This document shows positions 34,940 through 43,153 of a stretch of DNA of 64,000 bases, in pieces. Under the pieces are notes generated by a model that had not been told where the DNA came from, did not search any database, and was given only the letters and a program-made list of their open reading frames with translations. Where the stretch lies: positions 186,001 through 250,000 of the forward strand of contig NZ_FNRA01000007.1 of assembly GCF_900107535.1 (NCBI RefSeq), read 5' to 3'. The DNA is from Pedobacter hartonius. GTDB lineage: Bacteria; Bacteroidota; Bacteroidia; Sphingobacteriales; Sphingobacteriaceae. The translations under genes and the position numbers were made by a program. Numbering within the stretch: position 1 is the first letter of the stretch; every line of letters starts with the position of its first letter.

Positions 34940-36370
34940 ATGAAACCCTTTCATTCCAGAACAAAAATTGTAGCCACGCTAGGTCCAGCCTCGGCAAAAC
35001 CAGATGTTTTATACAGCATGTTTAATGCCGGATTAGACGTCTGCCGACTTAACTTCTCACACGGTTCACAGGCAGACCATCAGGAAGTCCTGGACACCAT
35101 TCGTTCAATCAACAAAAAATACAACTACAACGTCGGGATTTTGGCCGACCTTCAGGGTCCTAAAATCAGGATCGGAATGGTTAAAGACGGTGGAATACAA
35201 TTGGTTAATGGTGCCCGTACCATTATTACCACTAAAGAATGTATTGGTAATGAAGAGCGTATTTATATCACTTATACTACCTTTCCAAAGGACGTAAAAC
35301 CAGGAGAAATTATCCTTTTGGATGATGGAAAACTGCAAATGAGGGTGATTGAAACCAACCTTGAGGATGAAGTAGTTTGCGAAGTTGTTCACGGTGGTAT
35401 CCTTACCTCAAGAAAAGGTGTGAACTTACCAAATACTAAGGTTTCTATTCCTTCTTTAACAGTAGAAGACCGCAAAAACCTTGAGTTTGTTCTGGAAAAT
35501 GACGTGGACTGGATCGGTCTTTCATTCGTTCGTAACGCAGCGGATATTGTTGAACTGAAAGATATTATCAAGGCAAGAGGTAAACACGCAAGGGTTATTG
35601 CTAAAATTGAAAAACCTGAAGCTATCGCTAATATAGATGAAATCATTGCTGTTTCTGACGGTATTATGGTTGCCCGCGGAGATCTTGGTGTTGAAATGCC
35701 AATGGAAGAAGTTCCGTTGCTTCAGAAAATGATCGTTCAGAAATGTATTGCAGCTTCTAAGCCTGTAATTATCGCTACACAAATGCTGGAAAGTATGATC
35801 ACTACACCAAGGCCAACACGCGCTGAGGTAAATGATGTTGCTAATTCAGTATTGGATGGTGCAGATGCAGTGATGCTAAGCGGTGAAACATCTGTTGGAG
35901 AGTTTCCTCTGATCGTTATTGAAACCATGCAAAAAATCATTCAGAACATTGAAACGAACAATTATCCGTTCAATGTAGATAAATTCCTTAAACCTAAATC
36001 TGAGACTTTCTTAAGTGATGCTGTTTGTGATTCAGCTTGCTTTTTAGCAAAGCAAACGAATGCAGTAGGTATTGTTTCGATGACCGTGAGTGGTTATACT
36101 GCTTTTGAAATCTCAAGCCACAGGCCAAAAGCACTTACTTATATCTTTACAAATAACCAGCAACTCATTAATACTTTGGCGCTGGTATGGGGTGTTCAGG
36201 CATTCTATTATGATAAGTTTGAAAGTACTGACGAAACCATTTTAGATGTAAATGACCAGTTAGTAAAAATGAAACTGATCAAGAAGGGGGACATTTTAAT
36301 CAATACTGCAGCAATTCCTATGGAAAGCAAAGGCAGGACAAACATGGTAAAAGTTACTGTTATTGATTAA
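34940..36370 (+). CDS. pyk: Pyruvate kinase
   Basis: A 476-residue glycolytic kinase. RTKIVATLGPAS, the catalytic lysine segment VIAKIEKPEA, MVARGDLGVEM and the TRAEVNDVANSVLDGADAVMLSGET block are all intact, followed by a C-terminal effector domain. It is monocistronic, and its promoter carries a palindrome next to the -7 box. Confidence 0.97.
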   Translation: MKPFHSRTKIVATLGPASAKPDVLYSMFNAGLDVCRLNFSHGSQADHQEVLDTIRSINKKYNYNVGILADLQGPKIRIGMVKDGGIQLVNGARTIITTKECIGNEERIYITYTTFPKDVKPGEIILLDDGKLQMRVIETNLEDEVVCEVVHGGILTSRKGVNLPNTKVSIPSLTVEDRKNLEFVLENDVDWIGLSFVRNAADIVELKDIIKARGKHARVIAKIEKPEAIANIDEIIAVSDGIMVARGDLGVEMPMEEVPLLQKMIVQKCIAASKPVIIATQMLESMITTPRPTRAEVNDVANSVLDGADAVMLSGETSVGEFPLIVIETMQKIIQNIETNNYPFNVDKFLKPKSETFLSDAVCDSACFLAKQTNAVGIVSMTVSGYTAFEISSHRPKALTYIFTNNQQLINTLALVWGVQAFYYDKFESTDETILDVNDQLVKMKLIKKGDILINTAAIPMESKGRTNMVKVTVID

Positions 36371-36396
36371 TATACTTTAAAAATCAAAAAAAATAC

Positions 36397-36404
36397 TACT
36401 TTTG
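36397..36404 (+). promoter_or_regulatory. -7 promoter box of tRNA-Ser
   Basis: TACTTTTG matches TAnnTTTG exactly, 12 bases before the mature tRNA 5' end. Confidence 0.65.
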
Positions 36405-36415
36405 CAACCCTGATT

Positions 36416-36503
36416 GGAGAGGTGTCCGAGTGGTTGAAGGAGCACGCCTGGAAAGTGTGTATACCTCAAAAGGGTATCGAGGGTTCGAATCCCTCTCTCT
36501 CCG
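36416..36503 (+). tRNA. tRNA-Ser (anticodon GGA)
   Basis: An 88-nt class II tRNA. The acceptor stem GGAGAGG pairs with TCTCTCC, with one G-T pair. The anticodon stem CACGC/GTGTG frames loop CTGGAAA with GGA at 36450-36452, reading UCC and UCU. A long variable arm (ATACC/GGTAT) and T-arm GAGGG-TTCGAAT-CCCTC follow. The discriminator is G and CCA is not encoded. Confidence 0.96.
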
Positions 36504-36525
36504 CGGTTAACAAAGTATATCTTAC

Positions 36526-36562
36526 AAAAACGCTTTAAACGTATGTTTAAAGCGTTTTTTTT
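36526..36562 (+). terminator. Terminator after tRNA-Ser
   Basis: A 15-bp stem (36526-36540 with 36545-36559) with a four-base loop, followed by a run of T. Confidence 0.85.
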
Positions 36563-36722
36563 GTTTATATACCTCCCGCTCATTACCTAAAATCCAAATA
36601 TCCCACTGCGGATAAAATCACAAATATCCACAATTACGCATTTGCTTACAAATTGTCTTAAGCAAAAGAAAAGTACGAATTCGAGACATTCCCATTCGCT
36701 GGAATCAAATAATCTTCAAACA

Positions 36723-36756
36723 AATTTAAATCATGTGCGCGCACACAATTTAAATT
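36723..36756. promoter_or_regulatory. 34-bp near-perfect palindrome, candidate operator
   Basis: Two 17-base arms match with two mismatches around the core TGTGCGCGCACA (36734-36745). The central CG step and symmetric core resemble LacI-family sites, but no LacI gene is in the window. Confidence 0.6.
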
Positions 36757-36766
36757 ATTATATTCG

Positions 36767-36778
36767 TGTGCGGACACA
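36767..36778. promoter_or_regulatory. Second copy of the operator core
   Basis: TGTGCGGACACA shares 10 of 12 positions with the core at 36734-36745. Centres are 33 bp apart, about three helical turns, which places both sites on one face of the DNA. Confidence 0.5.
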
Positions 36779-36875
36779 GTGTATTGTTAGGATCATCTAA
36801 TCCAGACATCCGAATCAGATCATAAACCATGTAGAAACCACAGAATAAAAAACATTTCAACTAAATAAAACACGT

Positions 36876-36953
36876 ATGGAAAAACAGGACAAATACTTTA
36901 TCGTATCAGGAAAGGCATATTCAGTTCGGCCGTTCAACAACCCAGCAAATTAA
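36876..36953 (+). CDS. Possible 25-residue leader ORF before GH31
   Basis: ATG to TAA encoding 25 residues (starts MEKQDKYFIVSG, ends FNNPAN), ending 27 bases before the GH31 ATG. It has no recognised motif. It may be a leader peptide, a remnant, or chance. Confidence 0.25.
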   Translation: MEKQDKYFIVSGKAYSVRPFNNPAN

Positions 36954-36980
36954 TTCCTACATAAACACAGTAAAAACATT

Positions 36981-39350
36981 ATGAAAGGAAAAATGAGAAG
37001 GTTTAAAACGAAAAAATACTATTGTTTAATGCTGTTACTGTTTGGGTTTTTGACGCAAGCGCAAGCTCAGGATAACGGTAGAAATATAACAGAACATAGC
37101 TACAACAAAACCTCGCGCATACGTATTCAGATGATATCCAGTAATATCCTGAGAATTTCTATTGTTCCTGAAAGGGGCGAGTTTCAAAATTCAGGGCTTA
37201 ACCGCTACGGATTTATTACCAGGCCCGACTCAGAGGGTTTCAAACCGCAGATTTCCGCTGCCGCCCAGGGATATTCTGCAAAAACAGCCGATATGCAGGT
37301 GAAGGTTAACTATGTAACAGGGAATATTCACGTTACAAACACTGATGGTACTAAAGTACTGTTGGATCAGTCGGGTGCTTCCTTTGAAAAAGGGATTACG
37401 GAGGCTGTTTTTAAGGCAGATAAAGAGGAAGACTGGATTGGATTCGGAGATCAGTCCAGAACGCATCTCTATCATAGAGGATACATGGCCGATTGCGATG
37501 TCCGTTACAAGACGTCAACCTATATTCCTGTTCCCTATTTTATGTCAACGAAGGGCGTGGGGATATTAGTAAATACTACGTATCGGACTATTTTCGATAT
37601 GTGTAAAACAAAACCTAATTCCTACAACTGGAAGAATCAGAGTGGTACTGTTGATTATTACGTTATCGTAGGAAAAGACTTTAAACAACTCATCAATTCA
37701 TATACATCCTTAACTGGCAGACCCAAACTTCCGCCGCAGTGGGCGTTTGGCTTATGGTTTATCTGTCGTGACCAGGCAGATGATATGGAGGCTGTTAATG
37801 CCGCCTATAGTTTCAGACAGGAAAAAATTCCTTGTGACGTCATCGGGCTGGAGCCAGGATGGATGGAACGCAGATATGATTATTCCACGAAGAAAAAATG
37901 GAGCTCCAAGCGTTTTCCTCATCCTTTCTGGTTTAACGATGCCAGACCCCCTTCCTTTGTGCCCGCATTGAAAAAAATGGGCTTTAAACTTGAATTATGG
38001 CTTTGCAGCAATTATGATCTGAGTTATGAGGCGGAAAGGCAAGCCGGAAGAAGGGCCGGAATAAAAGTTAATTCTGACTCCCTGAAAGATGCTGCTAAGG
38101 CAAATGCAACTCCTCCCATATTTCAGGATGACCATTTAAGTGGCATTGTGTATGCTGATACAGTAACCCTGATCGATACGCCCTGGTTTCACCATCTGGA
38201 AAAATTTGTAGATCAGGGAGTCGATTTCTTTAAGCAGGATGCAGCTGTACAAATGGAATTTCATCCGGATCGCTTATGGGGCAATGGAATGAAAGATAAG
38301 GAGATGCATAATCTCTATCCGATTCTTTATTCCCAGCAGATGTATGACGGCTTCAAGGCAAAAACAAACCGTCGTCCGGCAGCACTCACACCCGCAGGCT
38401 GGACTGGCTTTCAGGCTTTTTCGGCCACCTGGACCGGGGATACCGGAGGAGAGCTGGCTACGCTGGGGGGTATTTTAAATACTTCGATAGTGGGAGGAAG
38501 CTGGTCTACTGTAGACATGGAAGTGAGTACTAAGGAAGGCATCCATTATGGCTATTTATTGCCTTTTAGCGAAATCTGCAGTTGGGCCTATTTCAAAATG
38601 CCCTGGGTGCAGGGCAGTGAACTGACATCCATACACAGGGATTATGCTGAGCTGCGGTCCAGATTATTCCCCTATTTGTATTCATCCGCGAGGATGTCAA
38701 CTAAAACAGGGCTGCCGCTATTGGAGCCTCTTACAATTGCCTACCCGGAGGATAAAAACTGCCGTGAGAACCTTCATCAGTATCTGCTGGGGCCTGGTCT
38801 TATGGTGGGTATCTATAAAAAGGATATGTATTTCCCCGCGGGAAGATGGAAAGATTACTGGACCGGCCAGATCATTGAAGGATCTCAGCAGAAAGATATT
38901 TCCTGGCCTGAGGATAAGGGAGGCGCTCTCTATGTCAATTCAGGGTCTATCATACCGATGGGACAGATGATGCAGTATAGAGGAGAAAAGCCGTTGGATG
39001 AAATCACTTTGTATGTATTTCCGGATCAGAAAGAAACATCTTTTGATTTATACGAAGATGACGGTATCACTTTCGACTATGAGAAAGGCAACTATTCCAC
39101 AACCCATATTACCACAAAAAAGGCAGAAATTGCCAGTATAATTGAAATCGGGAAGACCATTGGGACCTTTGAAAATATGGTAAAACAAAGAACATGGAAT
39201 ATTATTGTCAATTTGGAGGCCAGGCCTCTTGCTGTATCAATGGATGGCGCCATCATAAAAGAAGACCAGTACACGTATGATGATACCAGAAAGGAATTGA
39301 CTATCCGTAAGCTAACAAAACCCGGAATGATCAGTGTCCGGGAGAAATAA
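36981..39350 (+). CDS. GH31-family glycoside hydrolase, exported
   Basis: A 789-residue exported glycosidase. After a basic N-terminus and signal peptide (about residues 1-29, TQAQA then QDN) come an N-terminal beta-sandwich and a GH31 catalytic barrel (about 250-590). The predicted nucleophile is D420 in VDFFKQDAA and the acid/base D487 in TWTGDTGG. The C-terminus holds the usual sandwich domains with YLLGPGLMVGIY and WTGQ. GH31 includes alpha-glucosidases, alpha-xylosidases and alpha-galactosidases; the QD after the nucleophile strand differs from the common WxDMNE, so the substrate is open. It is monocistronic behind two operators. Confidence 0.87.
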   Translation: MKGKMRRFKTKKYYCLMLLLFGFLTQAQAQDNGRNITEHSYNKTSRIRIQMISSNILRISIVPERGEFQNSGLNRYGFITRPDSEGFKPQISAAAQGYSAKTADMQVKVNYVTGNIHVTNTDGTKVLLDQSGASFEKGITEAVFKADKEEDWIGFGDQSRTHLYHRGYMADCDVRYKTSTYIPVPYFMSTKGVGILVNTTYRTIFDMCKTKPNSYNWKNQSGTVDYYVIVGKDFKQLINSYTSLTGRPKLPPQWAFGLWFICRDQADDMEAVNAAYSFRQEKIPCDVIGLEPGWMERRYDYSTKKKWSSKRFPHPFWFNDARPPSFVPALKKMGFKLELWLCSNYDLSYEAERQAGRRAGIKVNSDSLKDAAKANATPPIFQDDHLSGIVYADTVTLIDTPWFHHLEKFVDQGVDFFKQDAAVQMEFHPDRLWGNGMKDKEMHNLYPILYSQQMYDGFKAKTNRRPAALTPAGWTGFQAFSATWTGDTGGELATLGGILNTSIVGGSWSTVDMEVSTKEGIHYGYLLPFSEICSWAYFKMPWVQGSELTSIHRDYAELRSRLFPYLYSSARMSTKTGLPLLEPLTIAYPEDKNCRENLHQYLLGPGLMVGIYKKDMYFPAGRWKDYWTGQIIEGSQQKDISWPEDKGGALYVNSGSIIPMGQMMQYRGEKPLDEITLYVFPDQKETSFDLYEDDGITFDYEKGNYSTTHITTKKAEIASIIEIGKTIGTFENMVKQRTWNIIVNLEARPLAVSMDGAIIKEDQYTYDDTRKELTIRKLTKPGMISVREK

Positions 39351-39387
39351 CGGTGAGAAAATCCGAACCGGAATGATCAGCCGTATT

Positions 39388-39413
39388 CAAAGGCGGTTTT
39401 TTGGCCGCCTTTG
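39388..39413. terminator. Hairpin between GH31 and eutC
   Basis: CAAAGGCGG and CCGCCTTTG with an eight-base loop, between convergent genes. No long T-run follows, so termination may be weak. Confidence 0.55.
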
Positions 39414-39489
39414 ATTAAGTTAATTCTATAAAGAACAGATGCTGAAGAATAATCTTATGATTTCGCCAGCGTTTAAGGGTTCTACTGTA

Positions 39490-40245
39490 TTAACCGCCTA
39501 AAAATCCGGCATTGTCTTTCAATCCCGTTCCGGAAAGTTTTCTTTTGAAAGCTTCCTGAACCAGGTAGAAGACCTTTTTAGCGGCAGCTTCAAATGGCAG
39601 GCCCCGCGGCCTGATATTGGAAACGCAGTTTCGTGATTCATCGGTAAGGCCCGGTCGTGGCTGATAGGTTAAATACGCACCAATGCTGTCCGCAGCAGTC
39701 AGGCCGGGGCGTTCCCCGATCAGGATAAGGGCCAGTGTTGCTCCCAGTCCGTTTGCAATATGGTCAGATAAAGCTACACGTGCCTGTTGTGTCAGGCATA
39801 AGGGCGCCAGTTTATAGCCAGCCTCCCTTAGCAATGGAAGCAATACTTTCAGCAATGGGATAACATTTGAATTGATGGCATGGGCCGACAGGCCATCGGC
39901 CAGGATGATAGATATATCAAAGGCAGAGGCATGGTCCTTTAAAGTTTTAAGGGAGCTTTCATCGGGTGTTCTTCCTAAGTCGGGCCGCTGAAGGTACTGG
40001 TTGCGGTTTTCCGCCTTGCTGCGGATCTCTATCAGTGGAAGATGGAAATCTGCGAGTCCGGTTAGCAGGGCCTCGCGGTTCAATTCGGAATATACAGCGT
40101 CCCGGGCATGCGCGTGTGCAAGTTTGAACGCCAGGGATTCACTTAAAGGAATACTGTCGCCAACCCGCCCTAATGCTATACGGGCAGCTGTGAATTCTTT
40201 TAATGATTCCCATGAATCGGAGATCTTTACCGGCGTATTTTTCAT
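39490..40245 (-). CDS. eutC: Ethanolamine ammonia-lyase small subunit
   Basis: A 251-residue small subunit of the adenosylcobalamin-dependent lyase that splits ethanolamine to acetaldehyde and ammonia. TAARIALGRVGDSIP, RPDLGRT and the C-terminal LIGERPGLTAADSIGAYLTYQP with NCVSNIRPRGLP are family hallmarks. It follows eutB by 16 bases. No targeting-peptide extension of the kind used for microcompartment cargo is obvious. Confidence 0.95.
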   Translation of the reverse strand: MKNTPVKISDSWESLKEFTAARIALGRVGDSIPLSESLAFKLAHAHARDAVYSELNREALLTGLADFHLPLIEIRSKAENRNQYLQRPDLGRTPDESSLKTLKDHASAFDISIILADGLSAHAINSNVIPLLKVLLPLLREAGYKLAPLCLTQQARVALSDHIANGLGATLALILIGERPGLTAADSIGAYLTYQPRPGLTDESRNCVSNIRPRGLPFEAAAKKVFYLVQEAFKRKLSGTGLKDNAGFLGG

Positions 40246-40261
40246 AATAGCAGGGTTTAGG

Positions 40262-41638
40262 TTAGAACAGGTGAGCGATGAGTTTACCCGTCAGCTGATT
40301 ATGCGTGATCTTTCCCTTCTCATCTGTTATTCCCTGCCTGATCAGCCAGTCTTCAAATTCAGGAGCTGGTCTTAACCCAAGGACTTTCCTGATATAGAGG
40401 GCATCATGGAAGGAGGTGGACTGATAATTGAGCATAATATCGTCTGAACCGGGAATGCCCATTATAAAATTACATCCGGCTACACCCAATAATGTCAGCA
40501 GGTTATCCATATCATCCTGGTCGGCCTCAGCGTGGTTTGTATAACATACATCAACACCCATGGGCAAACCCATCAGTTTACCGCAGAAATGATCTTCCAA
40601 TGCCGCCCGGATGATCTGTTTTCCGTCATACAGATATTCAGGGCCGATAAAGCCAACCACTGTATTTACCAGCAGGGGCTGATATCTTCTTGCTACGGCA
40701 TAGGCCCTGGCCTCACAGGTCTGCTGGTCTACACCCTGGTGTGCATTGGCCGATAAAGCACTGCCCTGACCTGTTTCAAAATACATTACATTCTGGCCGA
40801 TCGTTCCACGGTTTAAGGACAGCGTAGCATCATAAGCTTCGTCAAGCAGCGACAGGTTAACACCAAAACTGGTATTGGCCTGCTGCGTGCCGGCAATGGA
40901 CTGAAAGCAGAGGTCAACAGCGGCACCGGCGTTAATCAGTTCTATTGTTGTGGTAATATGACTCAATACGCATGATTGTGCGGGAATATCAAACTGCTGG
41001 CGTATCGTGTCTATCAGGTTGAGCAGGTTCGCCACTACGGCGGGACTGTCTGTTGCGGGGTTAATCCCAATTACGGCATCACCGCTGCCGTACAATAACC
41101 CGTCGATAATGCTCGCAGCGATCCCTTTCGGATCGTCAGTCGGATGGTTAGGCTGCAAGCGGGTCGAGAATCGGCCTTTTAAACCAATCGTATTACGAAA
41201 GCGGGTAATTACCTCACATTTCTTTGCAACGGTGATGAGGTCCTGGTTTCTCATCAGCTTAGATACTGCCGCAGCCATTTCAGGCGTGAGTGCCATTTTA
41301 AGTCCCTGTAACACCTCGGTGCCCGCCTGTTCAGTTAACAGCCAGTCCCGGAGTTCGCCTACGGTAAAACGCCCGATCAGGCTGAATGCTTCCCTGTCAT
41401 GGCTGTCCAGTATCAGTCGTGTAATTTCATCGTCTTCATAAGGAACTACAGTTTCGCTGAGGAAGTTCTTTAAGGGAACATCTGCCAATGTGATCTGTGC
41501 GGCAACACGTTCTTCATAACCCGCGGCACTGATTCCGGCCAGTACGTCCCCGCTTCGTAATAGAGATGCTTTGGCCAAGAGATCTTTCAGATCCCTGAAC
41601 CGGTATACGTGCTGGTGTATAGTGTGCTGATAAGCCAT
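40262..41638 (-). CDS. eutB: Ethanolamine ammonia-lyase large subunit
   Basis: A 458-residue catalytic subunit of ethanolamine ammonia-lyase. FSTRLQPNHPTDDP, ATLSLNRGTIGQNVMYFETGQGSALSANAHQGVDQQT and the CNFIMGIPGSDDIMLNYQSTSFHD segment are readable and diagnostic. It needs adenosylcobalamin, but no EutA reactivase or EutT is in the window. It follows the permease by two bases, so permease, eutB and eutC form one operon. Confidence 0.97.
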   Translation of the reverse strand: MAYQHTIHQHVYRFRDLKDLLAKASLLRSGDVLAGISAAGYEERVAAQITLADVPLKNFLSETVVPYEDDEITRLILDSHDREAFSLIGRFTVGELRDWLLTEQAGTEVLQGLKMALTPEMAAAVSKLMRNQDLITVAKKCEVITRFRNTIGLKGRFSTRLQPNHPTDDPKGIAASIIDGLLYGSGDAVIGINPATDSPAVVANLLNLIDTIRQQFDIPAQSCVLSHITTTIELINAGAAVDLCFQSIAGTQQANTSFGVNLSLLDEAYDATLSLNRGTIGQNVMYFETGQGSALSANAHQGVDQQTCEARAYAVARRYQPLLVNTVVGFIGPEYLYDGKQIIRAALEDHFCGKLMGLPMGVDVCYTNHAEADQDDMDNLLTLLGVAGCNFIMGIPGSDDIMLNYQSTSFHDALYIRKVLGLRPAPEFEDWLIRQGITDEKGKITHNQLTGKLIAHLF

Positions 41639-41640
41639 AA

Positions 41641-42993
41641 TTATTGTCCTGATACCGGTATCACGGCCTTTTCAAGCATGATATCGTCATTAATTTTTTG
41701 TTTATGTTTTCCGCTAAGCATAAACACTGTCAATGCAATGGCCAGTCCTGCGAAAAAAACACAGGTGAGCATAATGTTATAGTAAATAATCGCAAAGAGG
41801 CAGACCGTGCATAACAACAAGGCGATGGCCGGAAATCCCGGATAAAAGGGAGATCTAAACGGGCGCCTGAGTTCAGGCTCTTTACTCCTGAGGATGAACA
41901 GGCTGACCATGCTCATCATATACATCACTATCGCTCCTAAAACGGACAATATGATCACCTGGCTTGTAGTGCCCGTGAATAGTGCGGCAAAACTCACAAA
42001 TCCGCCGGCTATAACAGACCAGTGTGGTGTTTTAAACCTGTGGTTGATCTTTGCCAGTCCCTGTGGCAGGTAACCGCTCCTTGCCATAGCAAAGATCTGT
42101 CTTGATGAAGCCAGGATGGTTCCGTTGAAGGAGGCGATCAGGCCAAACAGCCCGATGCTTGCAAAGATCTTTGTTAAACTGTTGTTTTTCCCCAGCACTA
42201 TAGAGATGGCTTCCGGAAGAGGGTAGTCAATTGCGCTGAGCGTCCGCCAGTCGGTAATCCCTCCCGTAAGGACCATTACGCCCAGGGCCAGGAACATCAG
42301 TGTGGCCAAACCTGAGATATATCCTTTCGGAATATTTTTCTCCGGGTCTTTCACTTCTTCTGCCACCATGGCCACACCTTCTATGGCCAGGTAGAACCAC
42401 ACCGCATAAGGTAAAGCGGCAAATATCCCTTTCCAGCCAAAAGGCATAGGGTTGCTGAGGTAGTTTGCTGTTTTAAAATGAGGGGCGATGATGCCCATGA
42501 ATAAGAGAAGTTCGCCTACGGCAAGGATAGTAATGAAAATAGAAAATGCTGCGGATTCCTTTATGCCTGAGATATTGATGATGATGAATACCACATTGAA
42601 AAACAAGGCCGATTGTAATGCCGGGACTGAGGGATAAAGAAAATGGAGGTAGCTGCCCAGTGCAAATGCAATGGCCGGCGTGGCAAGCAGAAAGTCAATC
42701 AGTGTGGCGTAACCAGCAATCAGTCCGCCGAAGGGCCCCATGGCACGGTAGCTGTAGGCAAATGCACCACCTGCATGGGGGATAGCGGTAGTAAGTTCGG
42801 TATAACTGAAGATAAAAGTAACATACATTACTGTTACGATCAGTGTTGCAATCAGAAAACCGATGGTTCCTGACACTCCCCAACCGTAATTCCAGCCGAA
42901 ATATTCTCCTGATATCACCAGGCCAACCGCAATTGCCCATAAATGAATGGGTTTTAATGTTCTTTTTAATGTTTCTGCTGTTGGTATGGTCAT
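41641..42993 (-). CDS. eat: Ethanolamine permease, APC family
   Basis: A 450-residue inner-membrane transporter with about 12 hydrophobic segments, of the amino acid-polyamine-organocation superfamily. SGEYFGWNYG and AGGAFAYSYRAMGPFGGLIAGYATLIDFLLATPAI match ethanolamine permeases rather than amino-acid exchangers. Its position as first gene before eutB and eutC supports ethanolamine as substrate. A strong hairpin (43095-43127) separates it from the susD gene upstream on the same strand. Confidence 0.88.
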   Translation of the reverse strand: MTIPTAETLKRTLKPIHLWAIAVGLVISGEYFGWNYGWGVSGTIGFLIATLIVTVMYVTFIFSYTELTTAIPHAGGAFAYSYRAMGPFGGLIAGYATLIDFLLATPAIAFALGSYLHFLYPSVPALQSALFFNVVFIIINISGIKESAAFSIFITILAVGELLLFMGIIAPHFKTANYLSNPMPFGWKGIFAALPYAVWFYLAIEGVAMVAEEVKDPEKNIPKGYISGLATLMFLALGVMVLTGGITDWRTLSAIDYPLPEAISIVLGKNNSLTKIFASIGLFGLIASFNGTILASSRQIFAMARSGYLPQGLAKINHRFKTPHWSVIAGGFVSFAALFTGTTSQVIILSVLGAIVMYMMSMVSLFILRSKEPELRRPFRSPFYPGFPAIALLLCTVCLFAIIYYNIMLTCVFFAGLAIALTVFMLSGKHKQKINDDIMLEKAVIPVSGQ

Positions 42994-43094
42994 TAAATCC
43001 GGGTTTTAAGGTAAATCAAAAAAGAAACACTGGAATATAATGAAATTATTTACATGTTTTGCTGACTGTAGCGAATAAAACCGCTTGTTTATAA

Positions 43095-43127
43095 CAAAAG
43101 AGGATGTTTTAAAAACATCCTCTTTTT
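43095..43127 (-). terminator. Terminator after susD
   Basis: A core stem GAGGATG/CATCCTC with A/T extensions (43096-43110 with 43112-43126), followed on the minus strand by T residues, 27 bases after the susD stop. Confidence 0.8.
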
Positions 43128-43153
43128 GTATCATACAATAAATTGAATTTATT

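Larger units (their letters stand above)
36563..36980. other. Spacer before GH31 with two operators and a tiny ORF
   Basis: A 418-base spacer. It contains two related palindromes centred 33 bp apart (36723-36756 and 36767-36778) and a 25-codon open frame (36876-36953). I see no perfect -7 box. Confidence 0.65.

Noticed and set aside
36377-36583. 68-codon open frame on the minus strand over the tRNA-Ser gene
   Set aside because: It is the antisense of the tRNA and its terminator, a well-known source of false proteins.
36416-36980. tRNA-Ser 3' end as an integration site with GH31 on a mobile island
   Set aside because: I find no second copy of the tRNA 3' end downstream and no integrase in the window.
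42994-43094. Cobalamin riboswitch before the ethanolamine operon
   Set aside because: The spacer after the susD terminator is only about 100 bases and shows no B12-box-like conserved core.
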